NCBI RefSeq assembly: GCF_026183895.1
Contig: NZ_JAPFQI010000016.1
Span: forward strand, 1 to 64,000
DNA length: 64,000 nt
From: Sabulicella glaciei
GTDB taxonomy: Bacteria > Pseudomonadota > Alphaproteobacteria > Acetobacterales > Acetobacteraceae
Direction of reading: 5' to 3'
This document shows, piece by piece, positions 61,418 to 64,000 of this stretch. Position numbers and translations under genes: made by a program. Under the pieces are notes generated by a model that was not told the DNA's origin, ran no database searches, and saw only the letters and a list, made by a program, of their open reading frames with translations. Every line of letters begins with the position of its first letter. Positions within the stretch are counted from its first letter, which is position 1.

Positions 61418-62428
61418 TCAGAAATCCGTCAGCTGGGGCGCATAGCGCCGTGCGATCTCCGGATAGTAGTAGTCGTCGACCAGCCTGTCCGTGTCCTCGA
61501 CGTTGAGGAGGCCCCGGCCCTTCGCCCAGGCCGCGACCTGCTTGATCCGCACAGGATGCTCGCGCTTCGTGTCGAGCAGATATGTGTTGCCTGCCATCTG
61601 CACGCGCATGTCGTTGAGCGGCGTGCGGAAGGTGCGCGCGGCCAGCTGGGCCGCCTCATCGCGGTTCGCATTCACCCAGGCCATGGCGTCTGCGACCGCA
61701 CGATAGGTGGCACCCGCGCTGTCGGGGTCCTCCCGCGCCCAATCCTCGCGGAACACCATGGTGTACCAGAGCTGATACAGCCCATCGTCGGACGAGTAGG
61801 CATAGACCCGGGCACCGCGCACGATCGTGGGTAAGCGCGTCAGCCATGGCTCCCAGCCGAAGAAGGCGTCTATGTCGCCGCGCTGCAGTGCCGGCACCCA
61901 CTCAGGGGCCTGGACGGCCAGGACGCGGACATCGTTCGGTCCATTGCCCTCGGTGAGCCCATGGCGCCGGCAGAACAGATGGAACAGGTAATCCGCCGCC
62001 GTGCCGCGGATCATGCCCACGCGCTTGCCACGGAAGTCCTGCGGCCCCTGGATGGCTGCACTGACCCCAATCCCAATGTCCTTGTCAGACACGAGTGGCC
62101 GTCCGACGCCTAGGATACGAGCACCTGAGGCCCGCGGCCGCAGGGCCGAGAGTTCGCTTCCGAAGGCCACATGGGCGTTGCCGGTGACAACCGCCTCCAT
62201 CCCGCCGATTGAAGACTCGAAGATGCGGTACTCGGCGTTCAGTCCGTGCCGAGCCGCGATGCCGCGGTCAACTAGGGCAACATAGGGCGCGAAGGGGGCG
62301 GACAGGCCGATCCCGAAGACGACCTTGTCGGTACGTCCAGCGCGTCCCTGCCCAGACGCGGGTGTGGCCAGTGCCGCGCCACCCCCAACGAGCAGGGTAC
62401 GGCGCGCGAGACTCGTGTCGTGCTTCAT
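61418..62428 (-). CDS. ABC transporter substrate-binding protein (SsuA/NMT1-like)
   Basis: A 336-residue periplasmic protein from ATG 62428 with GGGAGAGAG before it. The signal region carries a twin-Arg motif (LARRTLLVGGGAALATPASG). NMT1/SsuA blocks are VALVDRGIAARHGLNAEYRI, GNAHVAFGSELSAL, QDFRGKRVGMIRGTAADYLF and ALQRGDIDAFFGWEPWLTRL. Such proteins bind sulfonates, nitrate-like anions or thiamine precursors; the ligand cannot be inferred. It is the first transporter gene after the reductase. Confidence 0.9.
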   Translation of the reverse strand: MKHDTSLARRTLLVGGGAALATPASGQGRAGRTDKVVFGIGLSAPFAPYVALVDRGIAARHGLNAEYRIFESSIGGMEAVVTGNAHVAFGSELSALRPRASGARILGVGRPLVSDKDIGIGVSAAIQGPQDFRGKRVGMIRGTAADYLFHLFCRRHGLTEGNGPNDVRVLAVQAPEWVPALQRGDIDAFFGWEPWLTRLPTIVRGARVYAYSSDDGLYQLWYTMVFREDWAREDPDSAGATYRAVADAMAWVNANRDEAAQLAARTFRTPLNDMRVQMAGNTYLLDTKREHPVRIKQVAAWAKGRGLLNVEDTDRLVDDYYYPEIARRYAPQLTDF

Positions 62429-62459
62429 CGTCCACTCTCTCCCAGCAGCTTGGGGGGCG

Positions 62460-63209
62460 CTATCGCAAGTAGGCGCCACCGTTGATGTGGTAGGTCTGAC
62501 CCGTGATCCATTCCGCCCGGTCAGACGCAAGAAAGACAATCAAATTTGCAATGTCGGTGGGATGTCCGATGCGACCCAGGGGGATGGATTTCGCCATGTC
62601 GGTCAGCTCCTCCTCGGAGTGACCGTGGCGCGGTTGGGCGGTATCGGTGAGGCCGGGCGCGATGGCGTTCACGCGGATGCCGTGTCGCGCGAGGGCCAGT
62701 GCCATGGATCTCGTCGCGCCCACGATACCGGCTTTGGTCGCCGCGTAGTGGACGCCCAGCGGCATGCCACGAAGCGCGGCGGAGCTGAGGTTGATGATCG
62801 CGCCGGGTGTCTGCGCCTCGGCCATCGCCTGCGCCGCGGCCTGCGCGCAGAAGACGCTGCCCTTTAGGTTGACGCTGATCACCCGGTCCCATTCGGCTTC
62901 CGCCATGTCCAGAAAGGGCACACGGGGAAAGATGCCGGCGTTGTTCACCAGCACGTCGATCCGGCCGAAGGAACGGACGGTCTCGGCCACTAGGCGACGG
63001 CAGAAATCGACGGAAGAGACATCGCCACGGAGCAGAACGCTGCGCCGCCCAAGGGCAATGACCTCGTCGGCAACGGAGTGGGCGGCGTCCTCATCGTCAA
63101 GCCAGTTGACTACGACGTCGCAGCCGTCGGCGGCGAGGGCGAGCGCTGCGGCACGGCCAATGCCTTGCTGCGCGCCTGTGACCAGCGCCGTCCGCACGGG
63201 TCCTGTCAT
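62460..63209 (-). CDS. SDR-family oxidoreductase (FabG-like)
   Basis: A 249-residue Rossmann enzyme. ATG 63209 gives the typical start TALVTGAQQGIGRAAALALA; the longer frame runs into scrap DNA. Other motifs are VDVLVNNAGIFPRV-like IDVLVNNAGIFPRV, the catalytic Ser in INLSSAA, and Tyr-Lys in VHYAATKAGIVGATRS, ending YHINGGAYLR. It leads the operon with the ABC importer 31 bases downstream, so it may act on the imported compound. The promoter zone upstream contains decayed copies of other genes. Confidence 0.9.
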   Translation of the reverse strand: MTGPVRTALVTGAQQGIGRAAALALAADGCDVVVNWLDDEDAAHSVADEVIALGRRSVLLRGDVSSVDFCRRLVAETVRSFGRIDVLVNNAGIFPRVPFLDMAEAEWDRVISVNLKGSVFCAQAAAQAMAEAQTPGAIINLSSAALRGMPLGVHYAATKAGIVGATRSMALALARHGIRVNAIAPGLTDTAQPRHGHSEEELTDMAKSIPLGRIGHPTDIANLIVFLASDRAEWITGQTYHINGGAYLR

Positions 63210-63274
63210 GTGCCCAATCCCCCGAACTTGGAAACTGTGCAGGCAATTGACGGTACCAGCAATGGACTTGTCGC

Positions 63275-63367
63275 TTCCAGGAGTTGACGAGGCGCGGTGA
63301 TTTCCCAGACCGGGCTCTCGCCAAGGCTGCGGGCGACCGCTGCTACGCCAGCGTGGACCATGGGTAA
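63275..63367 (+). pseudogene. decayed copy of the 3' end of an enoyl-CoA hydratase gene
   Basis: Thirty codons read FQELTRRGDFPDRALAKA followed by AGDRCYASVDHG and a stop. They line up with the end of the hydratase at 48720-49508 (FQELMRR, DRARAQAAADRCYASEDYAE) with about 20 of 29 residues the same. The 20-base run CGACCGCTGCTACGCCAGCG is identical in both (49424-49443 and 63334-63353). The remainder of the gene is missing. It lies directly upstream of the SDR operon. Confidence 0.65.
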
Positions 63368-63548
63368 GGTCATCGCGCACGGGCTTCAAAAAGTTGGCCG
63401 CCCCAATTTCAAGGGCGTTGATGCACGCAGCACTCCGGCGCCTGCCACCATGCAACCAGCGGCGCGAAGAAGGCAGGCCAATAGACCGCAAGGCCTTCGA
63501 CTGCGCGGGCAGGTGCTGGCTGAGACCTGGCCAGACGCCAGGTACGCT

Positions 63549-63590
63549 CGCGGCAGAACTCCTGGATGCGACCACAGGCCTCGCGCGGGT
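63549..63590 (-). pseudogene. decayed copy of the 3' end of an aminotransferase gene
   Basis: Minus-strand codons read REACGRIQEFCRE, matching the C-terminus of the aminotransferase at 49641-50843 (REACGRIQEFCRDLV). A 22-base run (63549-63570) is identical to 49652-49673. With the hydratase relic it preserves the convergent order and nearly the same spacing (215 versus 228 bases) as the intact locus. Confidence 0.6.
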
Positions 63591-63739
63591 ATTCGCTCTG
63601 AAGCAGGCCCATGTGAGCCATCGAGAAAGGCGCAGATGGCGTCTCGCACGAGCACCAATGACATTCTGAGATGGAACATCCCATTATCTCTATGAGCCGT
63701 GCGGGACGGACCGCCGGTATGGGAGACACCCTCACGGGG

Positions 63740-63787
63740 ATGACCATCGGCTACGCCCGCACCTCTACCGTCGAGCAAGAAGCGGGT
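63740..63787 (+). pseudogene. resolvase/serine recombinase start, cut by an IS
   Basis: MTIGYARTSTVEQEAG is the conserved opening of serine recombinases (IGYAR-ST with the catalytic Ser). Homology stops after 16 codons where the IS3-family end begins at about 63787. Confidence 0.65.
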
Positions 63788-64000
63788 GGAGTGCACCCCA
63801 TCAAACCGGACACCCGACTGGGTTGGCTGACTGGTCGGCGATGAACTCACGGGGCGAGCGCATCTGCAAGCCGCCGTGAGGGTGGATGGTGTTGTAGTCG
63901 GTGAACCAGGAGGGCAGCTGCCCGAGCACGGTGAGCGCACCCGGACAGGGGTTCACGCGCACGTAGTCGCGCTTGAGCGTCTTCACGAACGCATCGCAGA
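63787..64000 (-). mobile_element. IS3-family insertion sequence end, cut by the window edge
   Basis: The element starts at about 63787 with TGGAGTGCACCCCATCAAAC, like the terminal repeat of several IS3-group elements, and contains the transposase end on the minus strand. The other end lies beyond the window. It interrupts the resolvase start at 63740-63787. Confidence 0.6.
63801..64000 (-). CDS. IS3-family transposase OrfB, C-terminal part (partial)
   Basis: About 66 codons are inside the window, reading in from beyond 64000: DAFVKTLKRDYVRVNP, then WFTDYNTIHPHGGLQMRSP and REFIADQSANP, ending in a stop at 63801. This is the catalytic-core ending of IS3-group DDE transposases, with the conserved K of VKTLKRDY and the YN--HPH block. 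The frame is intact as far as visible. It could be the source of the orfA scar at 1939-2089, but the two do not overlap and cannot be compared. Confidence 0.85.
   Translation of the reverse strand, partial: CDAFVKTLKRDYVRVNPCPGALTVLGQLPSWFTDYNTIHPHGGLQMRSPREFIADQSANPVGCPV

Noticed and set aside
1-64000. CRISPR arrays, tRNA or rRNA genes
   Set aside because: I saw no regularly spaced repeats, no tRNA-like cloverleaf and no rRNA sequence on either strand by eye; a dedicated scan could still find a diverged tRNA.

Overview
The window is a GC-rich bacterial chromosome or megaplasmid segment. It carries many periplasmic Bug-type (tripartite tricarboxylate) receptors, GcvA-like LysR regulators, HyuA/HyuB hydantoinase-oxoprolinase pairs and CaiB-type CoA transferases. 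This mix suggests an alphaproteobacterium of the Acetobacteraceae (Roseomonas-like). That placement is inferred from gene content only; no rRNA or tRNA gene is visible.

Layout. 1-2.1 kb: a CPA-type cation/proton antiporter broken by an in-frame amber codon, a degenerate receiver-domain protein and an IS3 remnant. 2.3-6.1 kb (minus strand): a compact peptide-export operon, with a 73-residue double-glycine-leader peptide, an HlyD-family adaptor and a C39-peptidase ABC exporter. 6.6-7.5 kb: a secreted PRC-barrel protein, two strong hairpins and a recombinase remnant. 8.5-20.0 kb: an 11.5 kb two-gene operon encoding giant proteins of about 2708 and 1108 residues. Neither has a signal peptide, and I recognise no function. 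It is bordered by decayed recombinase, tyrosine-integrase and IS481 fragments, so it looks like an old island. 21-27.7 kb: two partial copies of a YubB/Api92-like gene bracket malonyl-CoA decarboxylase, a Bug receptor, an amidase pseudogene, D-serine ammonia-lyase and its probable LysR regulator.

27.7-36.6 kb: a beta-hydroxyacid dehydrogenase overlapping a LivJ-type binding protein, a helix-turn-helix protein with a low-complexity tail, and an oligopeptide-binding protein flanked by two amidohydrolases. 36.8-49.5 kb: a LysR regulator divergent from a long plus-strand operon, Bug - hyuA - hyuB - Bug - hyuB - hyuA - CoA transferase - enoyl-CoA hydratase. Most junctions are overlaps or gaps of a few bases. 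This reads as an import, lactam or hydantoin opening, and CoA-dependent degradation module.

49.6-57.5 kb: an aspartate-type aminotransferase divergent from an IclR regulator, then a minus-strand operon accB - accC - pxpB - pxpC - second biotinyl-like protein - pxpA - Bug. This operon fuses a 5-oxoprolinase (PxpABC) set to biotin carboxylase parts. The second carrier-like protein lacks the biotinylated lysine. 57.9-58.8 kb: a PEP mutase/isocitrate lyase family enzyme. 59.1-63.2 kb: an SDR reductase and an SsuABC/TauABC-like importer on the minus strand. 63.2-64 kb: scrap DNA, including decayed copies of the 3' ends of the hydratase and aminotransferase genes from 14 kb away, a resolvase start and an IS3-family element cut by the window end.

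The best candidates for something undescribed are the two-gene giant-protein operon, the double-glycine peptide exporter with its hairpin-occluded ribosome site, and the acc-pxp operon with a lysine-less carrier protein.
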